The notes beneath the pieces are model-generated. The model had not been told where the DNA came from. It saw only the letters and a list, made by a program, of their open reading frames with translations, and did no database searches. Position numbers and translations under genes: made by a program. DNA of 64,000 bases from Bifidobacterium avesanii (lineage in GTDB: Bacteria; Actinomycetota; Actinomycetes; Actinomycetales; Bifidobacteriaceae): assembly GCF_009299475.1 (NCBI RefSeq), contig NZ_WBSN01000002.1, positions 124,001-188,000 of the forward strand. The letters run 5' to 3'. How positions within the stretch are numbered: the stretch's first letter is position 1; each line of letters opens with the position of its first letter. Of this stretch, positions 44,925-53,996 are shown piece by piece.

Positions 44925-45893
44925 TCAGAAGCCGAGGCGCGTGCGGCCGAACTGGTCCAGCCACCGCAGGATGGCGCCCTCGCGCAGCGCCCACGGGCAG
45001 ATTTCGACTTCCTGCACGTTGAGCGCCTTCATGATCTCGTCGGCCACGATGCCGCCGCCCACGATCTGCATGGTGCGTTCGGGCGTGATGCCGGGCAGGG
45101 CGACGCGCTGCTCGGGCTCGATGGCGGCAAGGCGCGGAATCCAGTCCTCCAGCTGCTCGCGGGTCATGATCCACGAATCCTCGCGGCCGGGCGAGCGCAT
45201 GACCGCGCCGGCGAGGCGGGCCAGCGAGCGGAACGTCTTGGACGTGCCGACGGCGTGGTTCGGCATCTTGGACTTGGGGAAGGACTTGACCATCGGCTCG
45301 AGGATCTTGCGCACATGGGCGCGCACATCCTCAAGCTCCTCGGCGGTGGCGGTGCCCTCCGGCAGGTATTTGGTGGTGATGCGTCCGGCGCCGGCGGGCA
45401 CGGACAGCGCCACGGTCGGCTCCTCGTCGGAGCCCATGGCCACTTCGAGCGAGCCGCCGCCGATGTCGAGCACGAGCAGTCGGCCGGCGTCCCAGCCGTA
45501 CCAGCGGCGGGCCGCGAGGAACGTCAGGCGCGCCTCGTCGGTGCCGGACAGCACGGTGACGCCCTGACCGATGCGCTCCTCTATCTTGTGCAGGATCTTA
45601 TTACCGTTGGGCGCCTCGCGGATGGCGGACGTGGCCATGGCGAGCAGCTGGGTGATGTCGTATTCCTCGGCCAGCTTCATGCACTGGTCCACGGCCTCGA
45701 GGATCGCCTCGACGCCGGACTTCTTGATGGAGCCGTCATCCTTGAGGTACTTCATCAGACGGACCGTGGTCTTGGTGGAGGCCTCGGGCTCGGGGCGCGC
45801 GCCGGGGGCGGCGTCGACGATGAGCATGTGCACGGTGTTCGACCCGATGTCGAGCACGCCGAGTCGGGTGGTGTGGGAGCGCAGATTAATCAC
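44925..45893 (-). CDS. Ppx/GppA-family phosphatase (exopolyphosphatase-like)
   Basis: A 322-residue member of the actin-like Ppx/GppA family, which hydrolyses polyphosphate or pppGpp. Motifs: LGVLDIGSNTVHMLIVDA at the start, LLAMATSAIREAPNG, VLSGTDEARLTF, LLVLDIGGGSLEVAMG and the C-terminal QIVGGGIVADEIM. It begins at GTG 45893 without a ribosome site, so translation may be leaderless. Length fits the short single-module Ppx of actinobacteria. Confidence 0.93.
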   Translation of the reverse strand: MINLRSHTTRLGVLDIGSNTVHMLIVDAAPGARPEPEASTKTTVRLMKYLKDDGSIKKSGVEAILEAVDQCMKLAEEYDITQLLAMATSAIREAPNGNKILHKIEERIGQGVTVLSGTDEARLTFLAARRWYGWDAGRLLVLDIGGGSLEVAMGSDEEPTVALSVPAGAGRITTKYLPEGTATAEELEDVRAHVRKILEPMVKSFPKSKMPNHAVGTSKTFRSLARLAGAVMRSPGREDSWIMTREQLEDWIPRLAAIEPEQRVALPGITPERTMQIVGGGIVADEIMKALNVQEVEICPWALREGAILRWLDQFGRTRLGF

Positions 45894-45967
45894 AACTTAC
45901 GAGCCTAGCACCGTTGGCGGGCGGCGGGCGCCCCTCCCCTCACGCTCGCGCCATAGGACCGGGTATA

Positions 45968-45986
45968 TGATATCTTTTTGATATCA
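45968..45986. promoter_or_regulatory. Operator of the toxin-antitoxin operon
   Basis: TGATATCTTTTTGATATCA is a perfect inverted repeat of GATATC units, 33 bp before the antitoxin start. It is the probable autoregulatory site of the FitA-like protein. Confidence 0.8.
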
Positions 45987-46018
45987 ATATGCCGATCGAG
46001 TAATGGAAGGGGACCGTC

Positions 46019-46294
46019 ATGACGACGTCGCTGCTGATCCGCAGATTGCCGGACGAGGTCAAGGAACGCCTTGCCGAAGCGGCGAGGGCCAACGGGCGAT
46101 CGACCGAGGCGCAGGCCCGATCGGTGCTGGAGGAGTTCACCGCGTCCTGGGTGGCGAACCGGGCGTGCGACGCCGACTTCTTCGCCCAAATCCGCCGCGA
46201 CCTGCTGGACGGGGACGCCGAAGATGAGAATGCCGAATCTCTCCGGCCACGCCCGCGCACCGGGGACCGCCCACGCACTGTGGAGCTTTCCTGA
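46019..46294 (+). CDS. FitA/VapB-type antitoxin (ribbon-helix-helix)
   Basis: A 91-residue antitoxin. The N-terminal 45 residues (TTSLLIRRLPDEVKERLAEA and RSTEAQARSVLEE) form an Arc-type ribbon-helix-helix of the FitA kind. The acidic C-terminal part is expected to wrap around the toxin. AAGGGGACC precedes the ATG. The TGA stop overlaps the toxin ATG by one base (TGATG), which couples their translation. Confidence 0.93.
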   Translation: MTTSLLIRRLPDEVKERLAEAARANGRSTEAQARSVLEEFTASWVANRACDADFFAQIRRDLLDGDAEDENAESLRPRPRTGDRPRTVELS

Positions 46295-46719
46295 TGCCGT
46301 CCGGCCTGATGCTGCTGGACACCAACGTCGTCTCCGAGCTCATGAAACCGCATGCCGACGAGCGCGTGGCGGATTGGCTGGTCCGGCGGCGTGACGCCGA
46401 TCTGCGTCTCGGCGCGATCACCGTCACGGAATTGCTGTACGGCGCGCGACGATTGCCGGAGGGCCGGAGGCGAGACCGACTCACCCGCGCGGTGATGGAT
46501 GTCATCGACCACTACCGCGAGCGCACGCTGCCGTTCGACGACCGTGCAGCGGCGCAATGCGCGCTGATCCTATGCGACCGGGAATCCAAGGGGCGCCCGA
46601 TGGAGCTGGCCGACGCGCAGATCGCCGCCATCGCGCAGGTCAACGGATGCGCGCTGGTCACGCGCAACGTCAGGGATTTCGAGTTCACGAGCACCGATCT
46701 CATCAACCCGTGGGACTGA
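46294..46719 (+). CDS. VapC/FitB-type PIN-domain toxin
   Basis: A 141-residue PIN-domain ribonuclease toxin. The metal-binding acidic residues are visible: Asp in LLDTNVVSELM (residue 9), Glu in ITVTELLYGARR (about 45), Asp in ELADAQIAAIA (about 104) and Asp in TRNVRDFEFT (about 122). All are intact, so the toxin should be active as an RNA endonuclease when free of its antitoxin. Targets in this family are often tRNAs or rRNA. Confidence 0.95.
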   Translation: MPSGLMLLDTNVVSELMKPHADERVADWLVRRRDADLRLGAITVTELLYGARRLPEGRRRDRLTRAVMDVIDHYRERTLPFDDRAAAQCALILCDRESKGRPMELADAQIAAIAQVNGCALVTRNVRDFEFTSTDLINPWD

Positions 46720-46761
46720 CCGGCGGATGGTCCCACTGACCCCTACCCCAGCTCAATACAA

Positions 46762-46798
46762 CGAAGGCGAAGGACCCGTAAAGAATCCTTCGCCTTCG
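46762..46798. terminator. Two-way terminator between toxin gene and def
   Basis: Perfect arms CGAAGGCGAAGGA and TCCTTCGCCTTCG around an 11-nt loop, placed between convergent genes. Confidence 0.85.
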
Positions 46799-46823
46799 CT
46801 CAAAACGCCGGAAAAGCCCCGAC

Positions 46824-47477
46824 CTACAGCTCGAAGCCGAGCTCCTTGGCGGCCGCGGTGGGCACCGGGTCGTCGCACCACAGGTCCTCGAGGTTCTCGT
46901 AGGTGGTGAGGGACCGGATCTCCGCGCGGTCGATGTACAGCTCGCCGGAGAGGTGGTCGGTCTCGTGCTGGAAGATGCGCGCCGGCCAGCCGTGCAGGCG
47001 CTCCTTGTGGTGCTGGCCGTGCTCGTCGTCCCATTCGGCGGTGATGTCGAGCCAGCGGCGGCGCACGGCCTGGTACCCGTCGAAGCTCAGGCAGCCCTCG
47101 TAGAAGCTGCGGGTCTCCTCGCCGATCGGCTCGTACTTGGGGTTGATGATCGCGTGGAACGGGAACTCGGCGATCTCGCGCGGATCGTCCTCGTCGTCGC
47201 GGATGTGATCCTCCACCACGGCGATGGCGAGGTTGAGGCCGATCTGCGGACCGGCCAGACCCACGCCCGGCGCCTCGAGCATGGTGGTGTGCATCACGTC
47301 GATGAGCTTGGCGAGCGTGCCTTTGCGCAGCTGCCCGTCGTAGCGCACGCACTGCTGGCGCAGCACGGGCTCACCGGCCTGCACGATCGGCAGGATCTTC
47401 TCCTTGCCGCCTTCCTTGAGCAGCTGCTCGATCTCGTTGGTCAGCGCGATGTTGACTTTCGCGTTCTTTCCGAACAT
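46824..47477 (-). CDS. def: Peptide deformylase
   Basis: A 217-residue metalloenzyme that removes the formyl group from new N-terminal methionines. The three family motifs are present: GVGLAGPQIG (residues about 71-80), EGCLSF with the metal Cys, and HETDHLSGE with the two metal His and catalytic Glu. The N-terminal 30 residues and an acidic insert (DHIRDDEDDPRE) are typical of actinobacterial forms. It follows glmM on the same strand with a 60-bp gap. Confidence 0.97.
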   Translation of the reverse strand: MFGKNAKVNIALTNEIEQLLKEGGKEKILPIVQAGEPVLRQQCVRYDGQLRKGTLAKLIDVMHTTMLEAPGVGLAGPQIGLNLAIAVVEDHIRDDEDDPREIAEFPFHAIINPKYEPIGEETRSFYEGCLSFDGYQAVRRRWLDITAEWDDEHGQHHKERLHGWPARIFQHETDHLSGELYIDRAEIRSLTTYENLEDLWCDDPVPTAAAKELGFEL

Positions 47478-47537
47478 GGGTGGTTGGCCTTTCGTGGGTC
47501 TCGTCGTGGGTCTCGGAACGGTCGGATGTACGGCGTC

Positions 47538-48923
47538 CTACAGCGCCAGCTCGTCGGCCACGACCTTGGCCAGACGCTCGCAGACCTCGTCGGCCTGCTG
47601 CTGCGTGGCGGCCTCGGCCATCACGCGCACCAGCGGCTCGGTGCCGGACGGGCGCAGGAGCACGCGGCCCGTGTCGCCGAGCAGCTTGGACTCGCGCTCC
47701 ACGGCGGCCTGCACCTTGGCGTTCGTGGTGGCGGCCATCTTGTCCACGTTCGGCACGTTGACGAGCTGCTGAGGCAGCTGCGGGAAGTCGGCGGCCAGCT
47801 CCTTGAGGCTCTTGCCGGACTGCACGACCTCGTTGCACAGGGTGAGCGCGGTGAGCGTGCCGTCGCCGGTGGTGGCGAACTCGCGGTTGATCACGTGGCC
47901 GGACTGCTCGCCGCCCAGCGAGTAGTTGCCGCGCAGCATCTCCTCGAGCACGTAGCGGTCGCCCACGGCGGTCTGCACGGTGGAGATGCCCATGTCCTTG
48001 AGGGCCAGCTTGAGGCCGAGGTTGCTCATCACGGTGACGACGAGCGTGTTGTGGTTGAGCTTGCCCTGGCGCTTCTTGGCGCGGGCGAGGATGCCCATGA
48101 TCTGATCGCCGTTGACCATGTTGCCGTCCTCGTCCACGGCGAGGCAGCGGTCGGCGTCGCCGTCGAACGCCACGCCCATGACCGCGTCGGAGGCCTTGAC
48201 CATGGCCTGCAGCTGCTCGGGGTGCGTGGAGCCGGCGTGGCGGTTGATATTGTAGCCGTCCGGGGACGCGTTGATGACGATCACCTCGGCGCCCGCGCGA
48301 CGCAGGGCGGTGGGGGCGACCACGGAGGTGGCGCCGTTCGCGCAGTCGGCCACGATCTTCAGGCCCTTGAGGGGCTTGGGCTGCACCTTGTCCGCGCCGA
48401 TCGGGGCGATGGTGGAGACCAGATGGTCGATGTACAGGTCGGTGGCGGTCTTGGTGTCGTGGCTCACGCGGCCCACGCCGGCGCCGGTCGGGCGCTCCCA
48501 GTCCTGGCCGAGCACGGCCTCGATCTCGTCCTCCTTGCTGTCCGGCAGCTTGAAGCCGCCGCGCGCGAAGAACTTGATGCCATTGTCCGGCATGGGGTTG
48601 TGGGAGGCGGAGATGACCGCGCCCATCTCCACGTTGAGCACGGAGGTCAGGTAGGCGACGCCCGGGGTGGGGATGATGCCGGCGTCGATCACGTCGAAGC
48701 CGCCGGCGGCCATGCCCGCGGACAGCGCGGCGGCGAGGAAGTCGCCGGACACGCGCGTGTCACGGCCGACGAGCGCGCGGCGGCGCCCCTCGGGCTGGTC
48801 GTCCTTGGTGCCGGAGTCCCCCAGCACGCGCACGGCGGCGTCTCCCAGATCCAACGCCAGACGGGCCGTCAGATCCTTGTTCGCCAATCCACGAACACCA
48901 TCGGTTCCGAACATCTTGGGCAT
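47538..48923 (-). CDS. glmM: Phosphoglucosamine mutase
   Basis: A 461-residue enzyme that converts glucosamine 6-phosphate to glucosamine 1-phosphate for peptidoglycan and UDP-GlcNAc synthesis. Motifs: MFGTDGVRGLANKDL at the start, the phosphoserine loop GAVISASHNPMPDNGIKFF, the metal loop AFDGDADRCLAVDEDG, GGEQSGHVI and the phosphate-binding RPSGTEPLVRVM. ATG 48923 was preferred to 48932 on ribosome-site spacing. Confidence 0.97.
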   Translation of the reverse strand: MPKMFGTDGVRGLANKDLTARLALDLGDAAVRVLGDSGTKDDQPEGRRRALVGRDTRVSGDFLAAALSAGMAAGGFDVIDAGIIPTPGVAYLTSVLNVEMGAVISASHNPMPDNGIKFFARGGFKLPDSKEDEIEAVLGQDWERPTGAGVGRVSHDTKTATDLYIDHLVSTIAPIGADKVQPKPLKGLKIVADCANGATSVVAPTALRRAGAEVIVINASPDGYNINRHAGSTHPEQLQAMVKASDAVMGVAFDGDADRCLAVDEDGNMVNGDQIMGILARAKKRQGKLNHNTLVVTVMSNLGLKLALKDMGISTVQTAVGDRYVLEEMLRGNYSLGGEQSGHVINREFATTGDGTLTALTLCNEVVQSGKSLKELAADFPQLPQQLVNVPNVDKMAATTNAKVQAAVERESKLLGDTGRVLLRPSGTEPLVRVMAEAATQQQADEVCERLAKVVADELAL

Positions 48924-49094
48924 GTTCCACATCCTCGCTTGTCAACCGCCCGCGGTTTGCCGCCGCGGGCTCCCGAATACGAGCACCATCGTACCCAACC
49001 GCCCGCCGCCCGTCCCGCGCGACGCGCGATCCTGCCCAATTCGGTCACGGTAGCTTACGCGGCGGTTCCAGTCTACCCGTCCGCGACCCGATTC

Positions 49095-49212
49095 TGCCCA
49101 ATCTGTGCTTCCAGATTGCCATATTGGGCACAATCGGAGGATTACAGTCCCCGAAGGCCCTCCAATTCGCCGCTTCTGCCCAATATCGCAAAATCCGGGC
49201 GCAGATTGGGCA
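49095..49212. repeat. Two-hairpin array, period 82 bp (hairpin superfamily, locus 2)
   Basis: Hairpins TGCCCAAT/ATTGGGCA at 49095-49130 and 49177-49212. Read on the minus strand, the second loop begins AATCTGCGCCCGGATT, matching AATCTGCGCCCGCATA in the first hairpin of the array at 58.6 kb, although the outer arm bases are different. Confidence 0.75.
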
Positions 49213-49222
49213 AAAAACGAAA

Positions 49223-49250
49223 AGGCCCCTTCCCGGTCAGGAAGGGGCCT
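49223..49250 (-). terminator. Second pepN terminator
   Basis: Arms AGGCCCCTTCC and GGAAGGGGCCT with a 6-nt loop, followed on the minus strand by TTTTCGTTTTTT. It directly abuts the hairpin array. Confidence 0.85.
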
Positions 49251-49357
49251 GATGCGCTGGCACGATCGGCGAACGATCAAGACACACAACGTTCAGCGCG
49301 TCACGAGCGGATCATATGAACCGCCGCTCACGCTTTTCCTTGGACTATCCACCATAC

Positions 49358-49398
49358 ACGAGCGGCTCCTCCCCCGAACCGGGAAAGGAGCCGCTCGT
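49358..49398 (-). terminator. Hairpin just after pepN
   Basis: Perfect arms ACGAGCGGCTCCT and AGGAGCCGCTCGT with a 15-nt loop, 32 nt beyond the pepN stop. It has no T-run of its own. Confidence 0.6.
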
Positions 49399-49430
49399 CA
49401 TCGGCGATGCAGACTGCTACGCGACTGCGC

Positions 49431-52040
49431 TCACGCCTTCTCGTTGTACTTGCGGACCATGAGGGTGCGGTGCGAGCTGGCCACGTTCTCGATGATGATG
49501 CGGCGCAGCGCGCGGTCGGCGTCCTTGTGGCTCTCGAGCCACGCGTCGCCGAGGCGGGTCAGGGTCTCGGGATCGGCGTAGATCGGGTACAGGCCGTTGA
49601 GCAGGGCGTCGGCCATGTGGTAGGTCTTGTTCTTCCAGATCCAGTCCACGGCCTCGAAGTACTTGGCCGCGTACGGCTCGGCCAGGTCGGGGCGCGGGGT
49701 GGCCGCGAAGCCGCGGGCGATCGCCTCGAGCTGCATGTTGGTCAGCTCGTCGTTGTGCAGGGCCTGATCCCACGCCCAAGCCTTGGCCTCGGCGGTGGCG
49801 AGGGCCGCACGGGCGCCCAGCGCGAACTCGCGGTTCTCGGTGGTCTCCTTGCGGGCCAGCTCCGCGTTGATGCCGTCCACGTCGGTGTTGTTCGTGTTGG
49901 CGAGCGCGGACATGATGGTCCAGCGGAAGTTGTTGTCGATTTCGAGGCCCTTGAAGCGCACGAAGTCGTCGAGCAGGCCCTCGGCGTGATGGGCGAAGGT
50001 CTCGTCCTCCTCGGTGCCGTAGCCGAGGTACGCGGTGACGAGCTGGAACTGCTGGTCGGAGCCCGGGGTGGCCTCGGCGGCCAGCGTCCACAGGCCGGCG
50101 GCCACGCTGGACAGGATCACGTCGCGGCGGGCGGGGGCCACGTAGTGGTGCGCGGTGGTGCTGATCTGCGCCAGCGCGTAGCGGAACGTGGTGGACTCGG
50201 TCTCGGTGCCGAGGGCCTTGAGGCTCAGGGCCACGAAGCGGGAGGCCTCGAACTCGCCGTCGCGGGTCATGTCCCACAGGCCCAGCCAGATCACGGAGCG
50301 GGCGAGCGCGTCGTCGAAGCGGTACAGGTTCTTCACCGCGAAGTCGAGCGAATCCACGTCCAGACGGATCTTGGTGTAGGTCAGGTCGTCGTCGTTGATG
50401 AGGATCACGGCGGGGCGCTTCCTGCCCACGGCCTCGGCCACGAGCGTGGTCTCGCCGTCCACGTCGAGCTCGATGCGGTCGGTGCGCACGATCTTGCCGG
50501 TGTTCGGGTCCTCGTCGTAGAAGCCGATGGCGAGGCGGTGGGCGCGCAGCACCGGGTGGTCCTCGGGCGCGGTCTGGGTGAGCTTGAGCTCGGTGATCAC
50601 GCCCTCGGCGTCGGTCTGGACGTCCGCGGCGATGGTGTTGATGCCGGACTCCTCGAGCCACTGGGCGCTCCACGCCTTGAGGTCGCGGCCGGAGGTGAGC
50701 TCCAGCTCGTGCAGCAGGTCGGCGAGCGTGGCGTTGGAGTACGCGTGCTTGTTGAGGTAGTGGTTGATGCCCTCGAAGAACTTGTCGCGGCCCACGTAGG
50801 CGACGAGCTGCTTCAACACGGAGGCGCCCTTGGCGTAGGTGATGCCGTCGAAGTTCACGTACGTGTCGTTGAGGTCGTTGATCGGCGCCACGATCGGGTG
50901 CGTGGTGGGCAGCTGGTCCTGCCTCAGGGCCCAGCTCTTCTCGCCGGAGGAGAACGTGGCCCAGGCGTCGTGCCATTCGGTGGCCTCGGCGGTGGCGAGC
51001 GTGGAGGTGAACTCGGCGAAAGACTCGTTGAGCCACAGGTCGTTCCACCACTTCATGGTCACCAGGTCGCCGAACCACATGTGGGCGAGCTCGTGCAGCA
51101 CGGTCACCACGCGGCGCTCGGCGAGGGCGTCGGTCACCTTGGAGTCGAACACGTACTGGTCGCGGATGGTGACCATGCCGATGTTCTCCATGGCGCCGGC
51201 GTTGTACTCGGGCACGTAGATCTGGTCGTACTTGGCGTACGGGTAGGGCACGCCCCACGTCTTGGCGTAGAACGCGAAGCCCTTCTTGGTGATGTCGAAC
51301 AGGTAGTCGACGTCCTTGGAGAACGCCTCGGCGAGGGACTGGCGGCAGTACTGGGCCATGGTGACCGTGCGGCCGTCCTCGTTGGCGTACTCGGTGTGCC
51401 ACTCGGCGTACGGGCCGGCGCAGATGGCGGTGAGGTAGGAGCTCATCTTCGGCGTGGTCTCGAACGTCCAGCGCTTGGTGGTCTCCGGGGCGTGGTCGGC
51501 GAGGGTGCCCTCGGCGGTCACGGCGTCCAGCTCCTCCACGGAGGCGACCGGCATGTTGGAGGTGACGAGCCAGGACTTGGCGGCGGTCACGGTGAAGTCG
51601 AAGGTGGCCTTGAGGTCGGGCTGGTCGAACACGGCGTACACGCGGCGGGCGTCCGGCACCTCGAACTGGGAGTACAGGTACACGTTGCCGTCGGACGGGT
51701 CGACGCTGCGGTGCAGGCCCTCGCCGGTGTTGGAGTAGCGGCACAGCGCCTTGACGGTGACCTCGTTGTGCTCCTTGAGGCCCTTGAGCTCCACGCGGCT
51801 GTCGGCGTAGACGGCGGACGGGTCGAGCGCCTCGCCGTTGAGCGTGACCTCGCTCACCTCGTCGGCGATGAGGTCGAGGAAGGTGGCGGCGCCGGGCTTG
51901 GCGTCGAACGTGACGGTGGCGGTGGAGCCGAAGTTCCTGCCGCCCACGGTCAGGTCGAGGTCGACCGCGTAGTGGATCGGGCCGGCGACGACGCCGTGGC
52001 GCTCCTCGGCTTCGACGCGGGTGAGGTTTGCTCCTGGCAT
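49431..52040 (-). CDS. pepN: Aminopeptidase N (M1 family)
   Basis: An 869-residue zinc aminopeptidase that trims N-terminal residues from peptides in the cytoplasm. The substrate-anchoring motif appears as YNAGAMENIGM near residue 285. The zinc site HELAHMWFGDLVTMKWWNDL with the downstream Glu in LNESFAEF is intact. The C-terminal 400 residues match the ERAP1-like domain of actinobacterial PepN. The start is MPGANLTRVEAEERHG. Confidence 0.97.
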   Translation of the reverse strand: MPGANLTRVEAEERHGVVAGPIHYAVDLDLTVGGRNFGSTATVTFDAKPGAATFLDLIADEVSEVTLNGEALDPSAVYADSRVELKGLKEHNEVTVKALCRYSNTGEGLHRSVDPSDGNVYLYSQFEVPDARRVYAVFDQPDLKATFDFTVTAAKSWLVTSNMPVASVEELDAVTAEGTLADHAPETTKRWTFETTPKMSSYLTAICAGPYAEWHTEYANEDGRTVTMAQYCRQSLAEAFSKDVDYLFDITKKGFAFYAKTWGVPYPYAKYDQIYVPEYNAGAMENIGMVTIRDQYVFDSKVTDALAERRVVTVLHELAHMWFGDLVTMKWWNDLWLNESFAEFTSTLATAEATEWHDAWATFSSGEKSWALRQDQLPTTHPIVAPINDLNDTYVNFDGITYAKGASVLKQLVAYVGRDKFFEGINHYLNKHAYSNATLADLLHELELTSGRDLKAWSAQWLEESGINTIAADVQTDAEGVITELKLTQTAPEDHPVLRAHRLAIGFYDEDPNTGKIVRTDRIELDVDGETTLVAEAVGRKRPAVILINDDDLTYTKIRLDVDSLDFAVKNLYRFDDALARSVIWLGLWDMTRDGEFEASRFVALSLKALGTETESTTFRYALAQISTTAHHYVAPARRDVILSSVAAGLWTLAAEATPGSDQQFQLVTAYLGYGTEEDETFAHHAEGLLDDFVRFKGLEIDNNFRWTIMSALANTNNTDVDGINAELARKETTENREFALGARAALATAEAKAWAWDQALHNDELTNMQLEAIARGFAATPRPDLAEPYAAKYFEAVDWIWKNKTYHMADALLNGLYPIYADPETLTRLGDAWLESHKDADRALRRIIIENVASSHRTLMVRKYNEKA

Positions 52041-52160
52041 GTGTGTTTCTCCTTCGTGTCATGCAAGCGGGGAGGGACGTCGGAATCGTGTCCCGGCGTC
52101 TCTCCCCGCATGCGGTTCGTTACTGCGTTATCGATCGACGGTTCGATCGGCGACGTTCCG

Positions 52161-53942
52161 TCACTGCTCGATGGTGTTGTTGGCGTCCACGTCGGCGATG
52201 TCGGCCACGACGGGCACGATCATCGGCTTGCGGCGCAGCTTGCGGGCCACCCAGCTGCCGAGCGTGCGGCGCATGACCTGCTGCAGGCGGTGGACGTCCT
52301 TGGTGCCGTGGATCATCGCGTCCTCGAGCACGGAGACGATCTGCTCGCGCACCTGCTCGAACTCGCTGGCGTCCTCGGCCACGGCGTTGAGGAAGATCTT
52401 CGGGCCGCTGACCACCTCGCTGGTCTCGGTGTCCACGACCACGAAGCTCGAGACGAAGCCCTCGGTGCCGAGGATGCGGCGCTTCTCCAGCTCGTCCTCG
52501 GTGAGCTCGCCCACGGAGTCGCCGTCCACGTACACGTAGCCGCAGGGCACGGAGCCCACGATCGCGGCCTTGCCGTGGTAGAGGTCCACCACGTCGCCGT
52601 CCTGCGCGAGCACCACGTTCTGCGGGTCCACGCCGGTCTTCACGGCGATCAGGCCGTTGGCGACCAAGTGGCGGTTCTCGCCGTGGATCGGCATGGCGCA
52701 CTTGGGCTTGACGATGTTGTACATGTACAGCAGCTCGCCCTCGTTGCAGTGGCCGGACACGTGCACGGCGGCGTTGTCGCGGTTGACGACGCGCGCGCCG
52801 AGCTGCACGAGCTTGTTGATGACCTTGTACACCTCGTGCTCGTTGCCCGGGATGAGGGAGCTGGCGAGGATGACCGTATCGAACTCGTTGATCTGGATGT
52901 CCGGGTGCACGCCGTCGGCGATGCGGCCCAGCGCGGCCATGGGCTCGCCCTGGGAGCCGGTGCACATGTAGACGAGCTGGTCGTCCTGAATGTCGCGCGC
53001 CTGCTTCAGGTCCACGACGGTGCCCTCGGGGATGTGCAGGTAGCCGAGGTCCGCGGCGATGCCCATGTTGCGCACCATGGAGCGGCCCACGAACACGACC
53101 TTGCGGTTGTACTTGTGCGCGGCGTCCACCACCTGCTGCACGCGGTGCACGTGCGAGGAGAAGCTGGCGACGATGATCTTGCGGGTCGCCTCGGCGAAGG
53201 CGTGGTCGAGCGCCGGGCCGATGGAGGTCTCCGGCTTGACGAAGCCCGGCACCTCGGCGTTGGTGGAGTCCATCATGAGCAGGTCGATGCCCTGCTCGCC
53301 GAGCTTGCCGAACTCCACGAGGTCGGTGATCTTGTGGTCGAGCGGCAGCTGGTCGAGCTTGATGTCGCCGGTATCGATGATCGAGCCGGCCGGCGTCTTC
53401 ACGCGCACGGCGAGCGCGTCCGGAATGGAGTGGGTGACGGTGACGAACTCGAGGTCGAACGGGCCGACCTTCATGCGGTCGCGGCCCTTGACCTCCACCT
53501 TGGTGGGGTTCTCGTGGTGCTCCTTGCACTTGGCATCCACGAAGGCGAGCGTCAGCTTGGAGCCGATGAGCGGGATGTCCTCGCGCAGCTTGAGCAGGTA
53601 GGGCACGCCGCCGATGTGGTCCTCGTGGCCGTGGGTGAGGACGAGCGCCTCGACCTTGTCCAGACGGTCGCGGATGTAGCCGAAGTCGGGCAGGATGAGG
53701 TCGACGCCGGGCTGCTCCTCCTCGGGGAAGAGCACGCCGCAGTCGATGAGCAGCAGGTGACCGTTGTATTCGATCACGTTCATGTTGCGGCCGATCTCGC
53801 CGAGACCGCCGAGCGGCACGATGCGCATCGAGCCCTTGCGGTACTTCGGGGGCGCGACAAGCGTGCCCTGCTGGGGCGAGGTGGTGGTTTTCGCGGGCTT
53901 CCGGGACCGCGAGTTGTTTCTTCTGGTGTTGTTTCTAGCCAT
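52161..53942 (-). CDS. rnj: Ribonuclease J
   Basis: A 593-residue metallo-beta-lactamase/beta-CASP ribonuclease with endo- and 5' exonuclease activity, central to RNA decay in actinobacteria. A basic, Asn/Arg-rich N-terminal tail of 35 residues precedes the core. The metal motif is LTHGHEDHIGGVPYLL near residue 105. Others are DTGDIKLDQ, FSSHVHRVQQVVDAA, GSQGEPMAAL and SGHCNEGELLYM. It follows dapA by 54 bp, the usual dapA-rnj order in actinobacteria. Confidence 0.97.
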   Translation of the reverse strand: MARNNTRRNNSRSRKPAKTTTSPQQGTLVAPPKYRKGSMRIVPLGGLGEIGRNMNVIEYNGHLLLIDCGVLFPEEEQPGVDLILPDFGYIRDRLDKVEALVLTHGHEDHIGGVPYLLKLREDIPLIGSKLTLAFVDAKCKEHHENPTKVEVKGRDRMKVGPFDLEFVTVTHSIPDALAVRVKTPAGSIIDTGDIKLDQLPLDHKITDLVEFGKLGEQGIDLLMMDSTNAEVPGFVKPETSIGPALDHAFAEATRKIIVASFSSHVHRVQQVVDAAHKYNRKVVFVGRSMVRNMGIAADLGYLHIPEGTVVDLKQARDIQDDQLVYMCTGSQGEPMAALGRIADGVHPDIQINEFDTVILASSLIPGNEHEVYKVINKLVQLGARVVNRDNAAVHVSGHCNEGELLYMYNIVKPKCAMPIHGENRHLVANGLIAVKTGVDPQNVVLAQDGDVVDLYHGKAAIVGSVPCGYVYVDGDSVGELTEDELEKRRILGTEGFVSSFVVVDTETSEVVSGPKIFLNAVAEDASEFEQVREQIVSVLEDAMIHGTKDVHRLQQVMRRTLGSWVARKLRRKPMIVPVVADIADVDANNTIEQ

Positions 53943-53996
53943 ACTTGTGTTCTGTATTTTCCTTGTCTTTGCCTCCGCCTGTCGCGGGGGCGACGA

